From NCBI GenBank assembly GCA_000335715.1, contig AMYZ01000003.1, positions 239,719 through 303,718 on the forward strand: a stretch of DNA of 64,000 nucleotides, in the 5' to 3' direction. Positions 54,220-63,981 of the stretch are shown piece after piece. Numbering within the stretch: the first letter of the stretch is position 1; every line of letters starts with the position of its first letter. The notes below the pieces were generated by a model. That model was not told the origin of the DNA, did no database searches, and worked only from the letters and a program-made list of their open reading frames with translations. The position numbers and the translations under genes were made by a program. This DNA is from a beta proteobacterium L13. GTDB taxonomy: Bacteria > Pseudomonadota > Gammaproteobacteria > Burkholderiales > Chromobacteriaceae.

Positions 54220-55704
54220 TCAGGCCAGGCGGGCCGGCATGCGGCCGGTGGCATCCAGCGTGCCCTGCAGCCAGTCGCTGACGGCGTGCAGTGCTGCATC
54301 GGCAAAGCCGTAGGTCAGCAGGGCGGGGGCGTTCAGGTCGGCGGCGGCGTAGGGGTTCCACAGCGCCAGGTGCAGGTCGGGCTGCCAGCTGGCGGCCTCG
54401 CGCGCGCCGTAGCGTTCGCGGGTGGTGGAGGCCAGCACGGTGTAGCGGCCATCCTGCGGCAGCGTGGCCCAGTCCAGCGCCTGGCGGCTGGCAAAGGTCA
54501 CCACGTCCAGGTCGAAGTGCTGGCGCAGCACGCCAATCAGCGTGTCGGCCGACAGGCCGGCTTCGGATACGCCGTCGGACGGCGCCTGCTGCTGCAAGAC
54601 CAGGCGCAGCTGGCGCGAGGTTGGCCGCACCGGCTGGCCGTGGGCGGTGAGGGCGCGGCGCCAGGCGCTGGCAAACAGCGCCACGTCGGCGGCTTCCTGT
54701 GCCGGGCTGTAGTCGCGGGTGCGGCTGGGGTGGCGCGCTACCAGGGCGTTGACGCGCTGCTCGGCCTCGGCCAGGCGCGCCGTGCTCAGGCTGCCGTCGT
54801 GTACGGCGTGTTCCAGTGCCTGGCGGCTGGCGACCATTTCATCGACAAACTGCAGCACCAGCGACAGGTCAGCGCCAGCGCGCAGCGCCTGCGCGGTACC
54901 GGCGGCCTGGCCCCAGCGTTCGCGGATGGCTTTCATGTTCATGCCGTCGGTGATGGCCACGCCCTGGTAGCCCCATTGCTGGCGCAACAGCGTGCCCAGA
55001 ATGGCTGGCGACAGCGTGGCCGGCCACGCTTCGTCCAGCTGCGGGAACAGGATGTGCGCGCTCATCAGCGACGCGCTGTGGGGCAGCAGGGCGCGGAACG
55101 GCGCCAGCTCGTAGTCGTCCAGCGCGGCGCGGCTCTTGTCTACTACCGGCAGGTCCAGGTGCGAGTCGGTATGGGTGTCGCCATGGCCGGGGAAGTGCTT
55201 CACACAGCAGGCAATGTTTTCCTGCTGGTGGCCGCGCATCCAGGCTGCGGCCAACCTTACGGCGCTTTCCGGGTGTTCGCCAAAGCTGCGCTCTCCGATT
55301 ACCGGGTTTTGCGGGTTGTTGTTCAGGTCCAGCACCGGGCCGTAGTTCAGGTTGATGCCCAGCGAGGCCAGGCCGCGCGCCAGCGCAGCGCCTACGTCGT
55401 GCGCCAGCGCCTCGTCGCCCACCGCGCCCAGCGCCATGGCCGACGGCGCTTGCGGCAGGAACAGCGTGCGCATCACGGCGCCGCCTTCCTGGTCGATGCC
55501 GATCAGCACGTCGTCGCCGCAGGCTTCGCGCAGCTGGGCGACCAGCGCACGGGTCTGGGCTGCGTCCTGCACATTGCGGCGGAACAGGCAGATGGCGCGG
55601 ATATGGTTGTCACGCAGAAAGGTCTTTTCTGCTTCGCTCAGGGTGGTGCCGGCCACATCTACCATCAGGGCTCGGCCGGCCAGGCGGCTCAGGTCTTGGC
55701 TCAT
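54220..55704 (-). CDS. nagZ: Family 3 beta-N-acetylhexosaminidase
   Basis: 494 residues, longer than housekeeping NagZ (about 340) because of a C-terminal domain from about 340 on. The N-terminal GH3 barrel has IGIDQEGGAVMRT, the NagZ signature CVKHFPGHGDTHTDSH (His/Asp acid-base pair) and the nucleophile Asp in VAITDGMNMKAI. There is no signal peptide, so it acts in the cytoplasm, cutting imported chito-oligosaccharides (or muropeptides) to GlcNAc. It overlaps the upstream permease by ATGA and sits inside an ABC operon, which favours the chitobiose role over peptidoglycan recycling. Confidence 0.93.
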   Translation of the reverse strand: MSQDLSRLAGRALMVDVAGTTLSEAEKTFLRDNHIRAICLFRRNVQDAAQTRALVAQLREACGDDVLIGIDQEGGAVMRTLFLPQAPSAMALGAVGDEALAHDVGAALARGLASLGINLNYGPVLDLNNNPQNPVIGERSFGEHPESAVRLAAAWMRGHQQENIACCVKHFPGHGDTHTDSHLDLPVVDKSRAALDDYELAPFRALLPHSASLMSAHILFPQLDEAWPATLSPAILGTLLRQQWGYQGVAITDGMNMKAIRERWGQAAGTAQALRAGADLSLVLQFVDEMVASRQALEHAVHDGSLSTARLAEAEQRVNALVARHPSRTRDYSPAQEAADVALFASAWRRALTAHGQPVRPTSRQLRLVLQQQAPSDGVSEAGLSADTLIGVLRQHFDLDVVTFASRQALDWATLPQDGRYTVLASTTRERYGAREAASWQPDLHLALWNPYAAADLNAPALLTYGFADAALHAVSDWLQGTLDATGRMPARLA

Positions 55705-56567
55705 TTCACAGCTCCGTCAAAGCCGCGCAGGAAGTAGCGCTGGGTAAACAGGAACACAATCAGGATGGGCAGCACGGTGAGTACCGCACCGGCGGCCACC
55801 ACGCGAATCTTGAAACTGAAGGCGCCGGACAGGTACAGCACGCCCACCGACAGCGGGAATTTGTCCGGGCTGGCCATCACGATGGACGGCCAGATGTACT
55901 GGTTCCACGCCGCCACCAGGGTCAGGATGGTGAGTGCGGCCAGCGCCGGGCGCGCCAGCGGCAGCATGATGTGCCAGAAGATCTGCCATTCGGTGGCACC
56001 GTCCACGCGGGCGGCGTCTACCAGGTCGTTCGGTACCGCCTCGAAGGCCTGTTTCATCAGGAAGATGCCCACCGCGCCAGCCAGGCCCGGCAGCACTACG
56101 CCGGTATAGGTGTCGCCCATGCCCATCTTGGACACGGTGATGAAGTTCACCAGGAAGTTCACCTCCGACGGCAGGATCATGGTGGCCAGAATGGCGCCAA
56201 ACACGATATTGCGGCCCGGGAACTGCATGCGTGCCAGCGGGTAGGCCGCCATGCTGCACACAACCAGCGTACCGGCCACGGTCAGCACCGAGATGATGAT
56301 GGAGTTCTTGTAGAACGCGATCACATCAATGGTCTTGAATACTTCGATGAAGTTGTCCAGGCCCGGGTTTTCCGGCCACATGCGCGGCGGGTAGGTAAAC
56401 ACGTCGCCGCTGGTAGACAGCGCCGTCACCAGCGTCCACCAGAACGGGTACACGGTAATCACCGCCAGCAGGGTCAGCACCAGGTAGTGCAGCGTGCGGT
56501 TGGCCAGCTTGTTCATATTGATTTTTTTTGCCGTGGCGGGCCGCGGCAGGGTCAGGGTCTTTTCCAT
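55701..56567 (-). CDS. Sugar ABC transporter permease, MalG/NgcG-like
   Basis: 288 residues with six membrane helices. The EAA loop DAARVDGATEWQIFWHIMLPLARPALAALTIL (about 185-216) is the ATPase-contact signature, and the protein ends GFDGAVK, as usual for CUT1 MalG-type subunits. It pairs with the permease upstream. ATG at 56567 follows GAGG. It overlaps nagZ by 4 bp, giving tight translational coupling. The substrate is inferred from nagZ and the operator to be chitobiose or chito-oligosaccharides. Confidence 0.93.
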   Translation of the reverse strand: MEKTLTLPRPATAKKINMNKLANRTLHYLVLTLLAVITVYPFWWTLVTALSTSGDVFTYPPRMWPENPGLDNFIEVFKTIDVIAFYKNSIIISVLTVAGTLVVCSMAAYPLARMQFPGRNIVFGAILATMILPSEVNFLVNFITVSKMGMGDTYTGVVLPGLAGAVGIFLMKQAFEAVPNDLVDAARVDGATEWQIFWHIMLPLARPALAALTILTLVAAWNQYIWPSIVMASPDKFPLSVGVLYLSGAFSFKIRVVAAGAVLTVLPILIVFLFTQRYFLRGFDGAVK

Positions 56568-56575
56568 GGCTGGCC

Positions 56576-57445
56576 TCATTTCTTGCGCGGTTGCAGGTAG
56601 CGGAAGTTCAGCCAGGCCAGCGCCACGCAGAACACGGACATCACCAGGCTGGCAGCCAGCGCACGGCCGAAGTTCAGCGACTTGATACCGAACTCGTAGG
56701 CGTAGAACAGCGCGGTGTAGGTAGACTGCATCGGGCCGCCCTTGGTCATGATCTGTACTTCTTCAAAGCACTTCACTGCGGCCAACATCGACATCACCGA
56801 GCACAGCAGGATGGTGGGCATCAGCAGCGGCACGGTAATTTTCCAGAAGCGCTGCCAGGCGTTGGCACCATCCAGCACTGCCGCTTCGTACACGTCTTGC
56901 GGCACGCTTTGCAGGCCGGCCAGGTACAGCACCATGTACCAGCCCAGGCCGCGCCAGATGGTGACGAACATCACGGCAAACAGCGCGATGCGGTCGTCGC
57001 TGAGCCAGCCGATAGGCTCGTTGATCACGTGCAGCCAGCGCAGCACCGCGTTCAGCGCGCCGTCGTCGGTGTACATGAAGTTCCAGATCACGCCGATTAC
57101 CGACACCGTGGTGACCACCGGCAGGTAGTAGGCCGCGCGGTAAAACTTGATGCCCGGCAGCTGGTTGTTCACCAGCACCGCCAGCAGAATGGCCAGCACC
57201 TGGATGGCAGGCACCACCAGCAGGTACAGCGCCGAGTTTTTCAGCGAGCTGATAAACAGCTCGTCGGCGAACAGCTCGCGAAAGTTATCCAGACCGACCC
57301 ACACCGGGGCGTCGATCAGGTTGTATTGCGTAAACGCCAGGTAGGAACCGAACCCTACCGGCCAGAAGGAAAACGCCAGTAACAGCAGCAGCGCCGGGGC
57401 AAGAAACAGCCAGGCCTGCAGTGTGTTTTTCTTGGAAGCACTCAT
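56576..57445 (-). CDS. Sugar ABC transporter permease, MalF/NgcF-like
   Basis: 289 residues with six membrane helices. It opens AWLFLAPALLLLLAFSFWPVGFGSYLAFTQYN, and its EAA loop is EAAVLDGANAWQRFWKITVPLLMPTILL (about 205-232). Both are normal for CUT1 MalF-type subunits. The start at 57445 has GGTGAG before it. It ends 8 bp before the next permease begins. It would form the membrane pore with that protein for oligosaccharide uptake. Confidence 0.93.
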   Translation of the reverse strand: MSASKKNTLQAWLFLAPALLLLLAFSFWPVGFGSYLAFTQYNLIDAPVWVGLDNFRELFADELFISSLKNSALYLLVVPAIQVLAILLAVLVNNQLPGIKFYRAAYYLPVVTTVSVIGVIWNFMYTDDGALNAVLRWLHVINEPIGWLSDDRIALFAVMFVTIWRGLGWYMVLYLAGLQSVPQDVYEAAVLDGANAWQRFWKITVPLLMPTILLCSVMSMLAAVKCFEEVQIMTKGGPMQSTYTALFYAYEFGIKSLNFGRALAASLVMSVFCVALAWLNFRYLQPRKK

Positions 57446-57505
57446 ACTCACCGCACTTTGCAAACTTGATCCAATACCCGTTGGCCGCAGGCAAAGCCTG
57501 GCCAC

Positions 57506-57566
57506 CCCTGCCTGCACCAGGGGCACAGGCAGGGCGGGGGCGTGGTGCTGCTACCGGGGTAGCAGC
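57506..57566 (-). promoter_or_regulatory. Two stem-loops between binding-protein and permease genes
   Basis: CCCTGCCTG (57506-57514) pairs with CAGGCAGGG (57526-57534), and GCTGCTACC (57547-57555) pairs with GGTAGCAGC (57558-57566). Neither has a T-run on the minus strand. Hairpins at this place in sugar ABC operons usually stabilise the binding-protein message so that it exceeds the permease message. An uptake-like motif at 57480-57489 follows. Confidence 0.7.
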
Positions 57567-57584
57567 CCGACGGTCACACGGGAA

Positions 57585-58838
57585 TTACAGCTTGCTGTTC
57601 CAGAAAGCAGCGGCTTCGTCCAGCGCGGCTTTCGGGTCCTTGCGGCCGGTCACGGCTTGCTCGACAGCTGCGGCCAGCTTGTTGGACAGCACCTCCGGGT
57701 CCTTCACGCCGGACAGGAAGATGGTGCGGGTGCTATCCAGGCTGGACGCTGCCACCGCTACCGCCTGCTCCACTGCGCCACCAGGGGCAGCCACAGTCTG
57801 GAAGTGCGGGTCTTTGGCAGCCTTGCCGCTGGTTGGCAGGGTGCCGGCCAGTTTGGAGAACGCCAGCTGGTTGGCGTCGTTGGTCAGGTAGTTGGCGAAC
57901 TTGCCCACTTCCGGCAGCAGCGCCTTGTCCACGTTCTTCGCTACCGCGAAGTTGAACATCCAGCCGCCGGAGGCAATGCCGGTCGGGCCTACCGGGGCAG
58001 CGGCCACAGCGGTGGTCTTGTACAGCACCGGTGCTTCGTCACGGATGCGGGTCAGCGAGGTCGGGGTGGAAACCAGCATGGCCATCTTGCCGGCGTTATA
58101 GGCCTGCATCTGCACCTGGAAGTTATCCTGGGCAAACAGGTTGTCTTTCAGCAGCGCGCCGGCCTTGTAGGCATCGGCTAGCTTTTTCATCATCGCCACG
58201 TGCGCCGGGCTGTTGAATACCGCCTTGCCGCCTTTCACCACGTCCAGGCCGTTCTGGATCAGGAAGCCTTCAATCTTGGTGGGGCCCAGGGTCGGGGCAA
58301 AGCCGGCTACACCGGTTTTGGCCTTGATGGCCTTGGAGAACGACAGCTGTTCGTCAAAGGTCTTTGGCGCGGCTTTCAGGCCGGCGCGGGCGAACAGGTC
58401 CTTGTTGTAGGCAATCACGTTGGCGCCGTTGTAGTGCGGGAAGGCGTAGGTCTTGCCTTCAAAGGTCACGTCAGCCAGCGCGCCTTTTACGAACTGCGAC
58501 TTGTTGATGATGCCGTCTACCGGCTGGATCAGGCCATCCTGCTTGTAGTCATACGCCCAAGGCACGTTCAGGTTCACCAGTGCCGGCGGCTTGCCAGCGC
58601 CTACCGCGGCGGTGAACTTGGCCTGGATCACGTCCCACGGGTAGTCCGTCCACTTCACTTCCACGCCAGGGTTCTGCGCGTTGTACTTGCCCACCAGGTC
58701 TTTGAAGTAGCCGTCGAATTTTGGCGACAGGCTCATGGTCCACACTTCGATCACCGGCTTGTCGGCGGCAAAGGCGCTAAAAGAGGCAGTCAGGCCAACG
58801 GCCAGCAGCGTGGCGCTGGCAATAGATTTCAGTTTCAT
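57585..58838 (-). CDS. Sugar ABC transporter periplasmic binding protein (CUT1, NgcE-like)
   Basis: 417 residues. A signal peptide (MKLKSIASATLLAVGLTASFSAFA) leads to a two-lobed family 1 binding protein: VIEVWTMSLSPKFDGYFKDLVGKYNAQNPGVEVKW, the aromatic-rich LNVPWAYDYK, FPHYNGANVIAYNKDLF, and GGWMFNFAVAKNVDKALLPEVGKFANYL. It would deliver oligosaccharides to the permease pair encoded downstream. It is first in the operon and its promoter carries the same triple TGGTATT operator as the nag operon, so its ligand is most likely chitobiose or a related amino-sugar oligomer. Confidence 0.92.
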   Translation of the reverse strand: MKLKSIASATLLAVGLTASFSAFAADKPVIEVWTMSLSPKFDGYFKDLVGKYNAQNPGVEVKWTDYPWDVIQAKFTAAVGAGKPPALVNLNVPWAYDYKQDGLIQPVDGIINKSQFVKGALADVTFEGKTYAFPHYNGANVIAYNKDLFARAGLKAAPKTFDEQLSFSKAIKAKTGVAGFAPTLGPTKIEGFLIQNGLDVVKGGKAVFNSPAHVAMMKKLADAYKAGALLKDNLFAQDNFQVQMQAYNAGKMAMLVSTPTSLTRIRDEAPVLYKTTAVAAAPVGPTGIASGGWMFNFAVAKNVDKALLPEVGKFANYLTNDANQLAFSKLAGTLPTSGKAAKDPHFQTVAAPGGAVEQAVAVAASSLDSTRTIFLSGVKDPEVLSNKLAAAVEQAVTGRKDPKAALDEAAAFWNSKL

Positions 58839-59425
58839 GCTCGGACTCTCGTTCGGGTTGTGTTGTGGTTGCGGCCGCCCTGCGTGTGTGACTCCTGGCG
58901 TCCCTTTGGCAGCACACGGCTACCTGTCTCTCGTTGGCTGCAGCACTTGGCGGTTGTTATAAGGCCTTGGTGCGGCGGCGAAGCCAATCTAATACCAGCG
59001 AAATACCAGAGCAATACCAATGTGAAGCCTTTATCGAATGTTGCAGCGCAACTACATCAAAAATGCAACAAATCCGTAGTGGTATCGATACCAGCCTGCT
59101 AAAAACCAGCAGTTTGATAACGCAGGTTATTATTTTGCGCATGATCATTTCAAAGCACTTTTAAGCCATCATTTCTTTCAATCGTGGTATGTCATGCTGA
59201 TGTCGATAATGGCTAACACGTAATCAGCACCTTGGCGCACTGCGGCCAAGCTGTGCCTGATGGGTGGCCTGGATTGGTATGCTTGCTGGTGTGCTAGTGG
59301 TCTGGTGGTGTATGCCTGGCGAGAGTAGGCCGCAGGGCGGGTGGGGGGGTAGTTGGCCGCAGGGCGCCGCCAACCCTGCAGCAGCTGCATGGCATACTGT
59401 GCGCCTGCCCGACAGGTAAACCGCC
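58839..59425. other. Intergenic region between the ABC operon and the KAP gene
   Basis: 587 bp without a supported gene. The left part holds the ABC operon leader and its operator/promoter (58986-59019). A stretch at about 59020-59220 is clearly AT-richer than the rest of the window and could include the KAP promoter. An uptake-like motif lies at 59352-59361. Small open frames on both strands have no ribosome site or recognisable content. Confidence 0.7.
58986..59019 (-). promoter_or_regulatory. ABC operon promoter with triple TGGTATT operator
   Basis: On the minus strand three identical TGGTATT half-sites (AATACCA at 59013-59019, 59002-59008 and 58991-58997 on the plus strand) are spaced exactly 11 bp apart. 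A -35 like TTGCTC (59014-59009) and a -10 like TAGATT (58991-58986) with 17-bp spacing enclose them, in the same register as at the nag operon. It starts about 150 bp before the binding-protein ATG. Confidence 0.75.
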
Positions 59426-61492
59426 ATGACCGATACCGCTACCGATTCGCCCAAACTACTGACCGACGCCCCCGCTAGCACAGACTTGCTAGGCTTTAAG
59501 CCGCACGCTGAAAGGTTGGCCGCATTGATTCAGGACCAGATTCCTGACAAAGCCAGCTTTGTCATCGGCATCGAAGGCGAGTGGGGCGAGGGCAAGTCCA
59601 GCTTCATCAATCTGCTGAAAGACGCCTTTCCTACTGACGATACGCGGCCAACCATCGTCGACTTCAACCCGTGGTGGTTTGAAGGCTCGGACCAGCTACT
59701 GCGGCACTTCTTCGATGAGCTATTGGGGCAGATCGACCGCTCCGGCCGCTGGACAGCACCCGCCCGCAAATTCATGCGCGGCCTTGCTGGTTTGCTGGAC
59801 GGAGGGGGAAAGGCCGCTCAGCTCATACCAGACCCTAGCGTGATGGCTGCTGGCAAGACAGCCGAAACTGCAAGCGGACTTCTGCACAAGTTGGGCGTTG
59901 AAAAGACCAGGTCGGCACAAGTATTGAAAGCCAGCTCGAAGCATGTGCTGGAAGCACAGAACTTCAAAACCATCGTCTTCATCGACGACCTCGACCGCCT
60001 GCCAGCGCGCGAGATTGTCGAGCTGTTCCGCGTCATCAAGGCGGTGGCCGACCTGCCCAATATCGTCTACGTCATCGCCTACGACCGCGCCATCGTGGCA
60101 TCGGCGCTGGATGAGATTCATCCCGGAAGAGGTGGCGAGGCATATCTGGAGAAAATCGTGCAGCTACCGTACCGCTTGCCGAAGCCGACGCTTAAAAAGT
60201 GGCATACCTACAATTTTGATACGCTCATTACAACCTTGCGTTTGCTACACGGTACGCCGAGTGACCAAGAAGCTCAGGATTCTTTCCGAGTGATTTGCAG
60301 CGCCTTCCTGCAGTTGCCTCGCGACGCCAAACGTTTGCTGTCCAGCGTGCATGTTTATCAACTGATACCCGAGCAGATACGGATTGACCCGGTGGACTTT
60401 CTGTTTCTGGAAGCAATGCGACTGAAAGACCGCCGCCTTTGGGAGCAATTGCTGTCCGCCATTTTGTCCATACGAGAGTTGATGCTGATGTCCACCGGTG
60501 GCAAGAATGATGATGCGCGTTTTACCAGTTGGCTGCAGGGCTATATGCCTGCGTTGGAAACTGCCAAGCCTGCAGTGAAAGACGCGATACAGCATTTTAC
60601 CGGCTGGCCGGTTGGAAAGAATAAAGGCCTGAAAGAGCGAATGGTGACACCACAACGCCTGTCACGCCTTGTCAGCCGGGTGCAGATCCATCTGGGCTAC
60701 CGTTCTTGGGACGAAGAGATCGATGTGCTACTGAATATGATGAGGGCCTATAGGCAAGTGAAACCATCAGAAAACCAGTTCTCGAATGAGGCCATCGAAC
60801 AGTTCTTACAGGCTGATACATTGCCAGAGTTGGCCGCAGCTTTGCCTAGCCAGGGGATGAAGCCGACTTTCTTTTACGAAGTCATTGGCTTTCTGCAGCA
60901 TCGCCTTAACCTTGCGTTTGACCCACTACAACATGCCACTTTGGTTGCTGAATTCCTGGAAGATGGGCCATTGGAAGAAACTGCTTTGCTGGGCTACCTA
61001 CAGGATTTTTTGGCTTGTGTTTTCCTTGGTGAGATCAGATCCACCTTTGCAGAGCTGAATGACGAGGCCAAAGCAATGGTGACGGATTGGCTGGTCGGTA
61101 ATACGGCAAAGAAAATGGCTTTGTTGATAGGCTTTAGTCAGCCAGGTGATTGGGATAACTTCAAAGCGTTAGCAGTGGAAAAATGTCTACAGATGAGTTT
61201 AATGGAGCTGCTGACCATCCCTAACCCGATGGTGACGGCGCAGGTACTGGACGTAATTGGTCGGGGCGAGCCCAGTAAAGTTGAGGTATGGGAGGCTGCT
61301 TTGCCAGAAGTATTGCCAGATGCTGCTGTACCTCGTTTGTCTTTATTGTTTACCAGCAATGGCAAAATGGTAATGACCAACAGTGCTTGGCTGTACAAAT
61401 CCAAGCGTTTTGTGAATTTGGTTCGGCAGCTACCCACTAGCAGTCTGAGAGCCCCTGACTGGGACGCTTTCCTGCAAAAAGCCACCGTCTAA
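59426..61492 (+). CDS. KAP-family P-loop NTPase
   Basis: 688 residues. Walker [13 protein letters not shown] (about 49-60), [20 protein letters not shown] and a Walker B/sensor block [37 protein letters not shown] (about 183-220) define the KAP NTPases. The usual membrane insertion between the Walker motifs is missing; the stretch at about 100-150 is only mildly hydrophobic, so the protein should be cytosolic. The C-terminal half (about 300-688) has no domain I know. Some KAP NTPases act in phage exclusion (PifA type), which is only a possibility here. GC content is lower than in all neighbours, especially in the second half, which suggests acquisition. Confidence 0.88.
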   Translation: MTDTATDSPKLLTDAPASTDLLGFKPHAERLAALIQDQIPDKASFVIGIEGEWGEGKSSFINLLKDAFPTDDTRPTIVDFNPWWFEGSDQLLRHFFDELLGQIDRSGRWTAPARKFMRGLAGLLDGGGKAAQLIPDPSVMAAGKTAETASGLLHKLGVEKTRSAQVLKASSKHVLEAQNFKTIVFIDDLDRLPAREIVELFRVIKAVADLPNIVYVIAYDRAIVASALDEIHPGRGGEAYLEKIVQLPYRLPKPTLKKWHTYNFDTLITTLRLLHGTPSDQEAQDSFRVICSAFLQLPRDAKRLLSSVHVYQLIPEQIRIDPVDFLFLEAMRLKDRRLWEQLLSAILSIRELMLMSTGGKNDDARFTSWLQGYMPALETAKPAVKDAIQHFTGWPVGKNKGLKERMVTPQRLSRLVSRVQIHLGYRSWDEEIDVLLNMMRAYRQVKPSENQFSNEAIEQFLQADTLPELAAALPSQGMKPTFFYEVIGFLQHRLNLAFDPLQHATLVAEFLEDGPLEETALLGYLQDFLACVFLGEIRSTFAELNDEAKAMVTDWLVGNTAKKMALLIGFSQPGDWDNFKALAVEKCLQMSLMELLTIPNPMVTAQVLDVIGRGEPSKVEVWEAALPEVLPDAAVPRLSLLFTSNGKMVMTNSAWLYKSKRFVNLVRQLPTSSLRAPDWDAFLQKATV

Positions 61493-61602
61493 ACTGCACC
61501 AAGGGGCGGTCGCTGGCCGCCCCGTTGCGGCCAACCTTCCCCCCGCCCGCTGCTAACCGCTACAATCAACCCCATTTCGCAGAATTTCCAAGGAACCCGC
61601 TC

Positions 61603-63309
61603 ATGCGTGCCTCGCAGTTTTTCATCTCTACCCAGAAAGAAGCCCCCGCCGACGCGGATATCGTTAGCCAGAAGCTGATGCTGCGCGCCGGTTTTATCCG
61701 CAAGGTGGCCGCCGGTGTGTACAACTGGATGCCGATGGGCCTGCGCAGCCTGAAAAAGGTAGAAAACATCGTGCGCGAAGAGATGAACCGCGCGGGTGCC
61801 ATCGAGCTGGTGATGCCTATCGTGCAGCCAGCCGGCCTGTGGCAGGAAACCGGCCGTTTCGACGGCATGGGCGCCGAGCTGCTGCGCTTTAAAGACCGCC
61901 ACGACCGCGACTTCGTGATCCAGCCGACATCCGAAGAAGTGATTACCGACATCGCCCGCGCCGAGCTGCGCAGCTACCGCGCGCTGCCGAAAAACTTCTA
62001 CCAGATCCAGACCAAGTTCCGCGACGAGCGCCGCCCGCGCTTTGGCGTGATGCGTGGCCGTGAATTCACCATGAAGGACGCGTACTCGTTTGACCGCACC
62101 GCCGAAGACGCCGGCAAGAGCTACGACAATATGTTCGCCGCCTACTGCCGCATCTTCGACCGCCTGGGCCTGACCTACCGCGCCGTGGCAGCCGATACCG
62201 GCGCCATCGGTGGCGACCGCTCGCACGAATTCCAGGTGATTGCCGAAACCGGCGAAGACGCCATCGTGTACTGCCCGGATAGCGACTACGCGGCCAACAT
62301 CGAGCTGGCCGAAGCGCTGGCTCCGGCCGGCGAGCGCGCTGCGGCTGCTGCCGAGCTGGCCAAGGTGCACACCCCTGGCGTGAAGACCATCGCCGACCTG
62401 GTGAGCTTCCTGAACGTAGACATCACCCGCACCGTGAAGGCGGTGGTGGTGGAAGGCGAAGAGGGCGAGGCGGTACTGATGCTGGTACGCGGCGACCACG
62501 AGCTGAACGAAGTGAAGGCCGAAAAAGTAGCCGGCATCAAAAAGCCGCTGACCATGGCCAGCCCGGCGCTGATCAAGGACGCCTTTGGTGCCAACCCGGG
62601 CTCGCTGGGCCCGGTGGGCTTCAAAGGCCGCGTGGTGGCCGACCGCACCGTGGCACTGATGGCCGACTTTGTGATTGGTGCCAACGAAGACCACTACCAC
62701 TACACCGGCGCCAACTTCGTGCGCGATTGCGCCGAGCCGGAAGTGGCCGACATCCGCAATGTGGTGGTGGGCGACCCGTCGCCGTGCGGCAAGGGCGCGC
62801 TGGCGATTCAGCGCGGTATCGAGGTGGGCCACGTGTTCTACCTGGGCACCAAGTATTCACAGGCCATGAACGCCACCTTCCTGGACGAAGACGGCAAGCC
62901 GAAACACTTTGAAATGGGCTGCTACGGTATCGGCGTCAGCCGCATTCTGGGCGCCGCCATCGAGCAGAACTTTGACGACAAGGGCATGATCTGGCCGGAC
63001 GCCATCGCGCCGTTTGCCGTGGTGATCTGCCCGGTAGGCTACGACCGCTCGGAAGGCGTGAAAGCCGCCGCCGACGCACTGTACGCCGGCCTGCAGGCGC
63101 AGGGCGTGGACGTGATCATCGACGACCGTGGCGAGCGCCCGGGCGCGATGTTTGCCGACTGGGAGCTGATCGGCGCGCCGCACCGCGTGACCATCGGCGA
63201 CCGTGGCCTGAAAGAAGGCAAGGTGGAGTACCAGCACCGCCGCGATAGCGAATCCACGGCGGTAGCGCCGGACGCCATCCTGGACTTCGTGCTGGCCAAG
63301 CTGGCCTGA
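61603..63309 (+). CDS. proS: Prolyl-tRNA synthetase, bacterial type
   Basis: 568 residues. Class II motifs are present ([21 protein letters not shown]; motif 2 [25 protein letters not shown]; motif 3 [13 protein letters not shown]). The INS editing domain that removes Ala-tRNA(Pro) is inserted between motifs 2 and 3 (about 225-405), the normal bacterial arrangement, and a C-terminal anticodon-binding domain follows (about 465-568; [32 protein letters not shown] block). AAGGAA precedes ATG at 61603. It charges tRNA(Pro). The transglycosylase gene follows after 8 bp. Confidence 0.97.
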   Translation: MRASQFFISTQKEAPADADIVSQKLMLRAGFIRKVAAGVYNWMPMGLRSLKKVENIVREEMNRAGAIELVMPIVQPAGLWQETGRFDGMGAELLRFKDRHDRDFVIQPTSEEVITDIARAELRSYRALPKNFYQIQTKFRDERRPRFGVMRGREFTMKDAYSFDRTAEDAGKSYDNMFAAYCRIFDRLGLTYRAVAADTGAIGGDRSHEFQVIAETGEDAIVYCPDSDYAANIELAEALAPAGERAAAAAELAKVHTPGVKTIADLVSFLNVDITRTVKAVVVEGEEGEAVLMLVRGDHELNEVKAEKVAGIKKPLTMASPALIKDAFGANPGSLGPVGFKGRVVADRTVALMADFVIGANEDHYHYTGANFVRDCAEPEVADIRNVVVGDPSPCGKGALAIQRGIEVGHVFYLGTKYSQAMNATFLDEDGKPKHFEMGCYGIGVSRILGAAIEQNFDDKGMIWPDAIAPFAVVICPVGYDRSEGVKAAADALYAGLQAQGVDVIIDDRGERPGAMFADWELIGAPHRVTIGDRGLKEGKVEYQHRRDSESTAVAPDAILDFVLAKLA

Positions 63310-63317
63310 TTGCGGCC

Positions 63318-63956
63318 ATGACCCCGCTGCGCTTTGCCTTGCCCCTGCTGTTGGCCGCCCTGGCTGTGGCCCCGGCGTGGGCGGGTGCGCAGCGCGAGGA
63401 GGCGCTGGCGGCCAACGTGGCCAGCGCCATGTCGCGCAGCATTGCCGACGTGAACGCGCCGCGGCTGGTGTTTGAAGACCCGCGCGAAGGCCCGTTGTGG
63501 CTGGCCGAGATGTCGCGCCGGCTGGAAAAGCGCATTCCGGACCAGTGGACGCGCGAGCGGCTGCTGACGGCGATTCATTACGAAGCCACCCGCGCCGGGC
63601 TGGACCCGCAGATGGTACTGGGGCTGATCCAGGTGGAAAGCGGTTTCAAGAAGTACGCCATTTCGCCGGTGGGCGCGCGCGGGCTGATGCAGGTGATGCC
63701 GTTCTGGGTGCGCAGCATCGGCGCCAGCGGGCATAACCTGTTCGACCTCACCACCAACCTGCGCTACGGCTGCACCATTTTGCGGCATTACCTGGATATC
63801 GAGCGCGGCAACCTGTTTCGTGCACTGGGCCGCTACAACGGCAGCCTGGGCCGCGCGGAATACCCCAACCTGGTGGTGGGCGCGTGGAAGGCCAACTGGC
63901 AGTGGCAGCAGCCCGCCGGCCAGCTGCGTACGGGCTACCAGCCGGCTCGCCGCTAG
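63318..63956 (+). CDS. Lytic transglycosylase, SLT domain
   Basis: 212 residues. A signal peptide (MTPLRFALPLLLAALAVAPAWA) is followed by a goose-lysozyme-like SLT fold: LGLIQVESGFKKYAISPVGARGLMQVMP with catalytic Glu107, then LTTNLRYGCTILRHYLDIERGNLFRALGRYNGS. It cleaves peptidoglycan glycan strands in the periplasm. It is probably co-transcribed with proS (8-bp gap). A uptake-like motif overlaps its stop codon region (63956-63965). Confidence 0.92.
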   Translation: MTPLRFALPLLLAALAVAPAWAGAQREEALAANVASAMSRSIADVNAPRLVFEDPREGPLWLAEMSRRLEKRIPDQWTRERLLTAIHYEATRAGLDPQMVLGLIQVESGFKKYAISPVGARGLMQVMPFWVRSIGASGHNLFDLTTNLRYGCTILRHYLDIERGNLFRALGRYNGSLGRAEYPNLVVGAWKANWQWQQPAGQLRTGYQPARR

Positions 63957-63981
63957 TTGGCCGCAAGTGTTTGCGTGCAAT

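Noticed and set aside
59275..59310. TGGTATG/TGGTGTG/TGGTCTG array upstream of the KAP gene as a third NagQ operator
   Set aside because: Spacings are 12 and 11 bp and two of three half-sites are mismatched, in a locally GT-rich stretch. It lacks enclosing -35/-10 hexamers, so chance is more likely.
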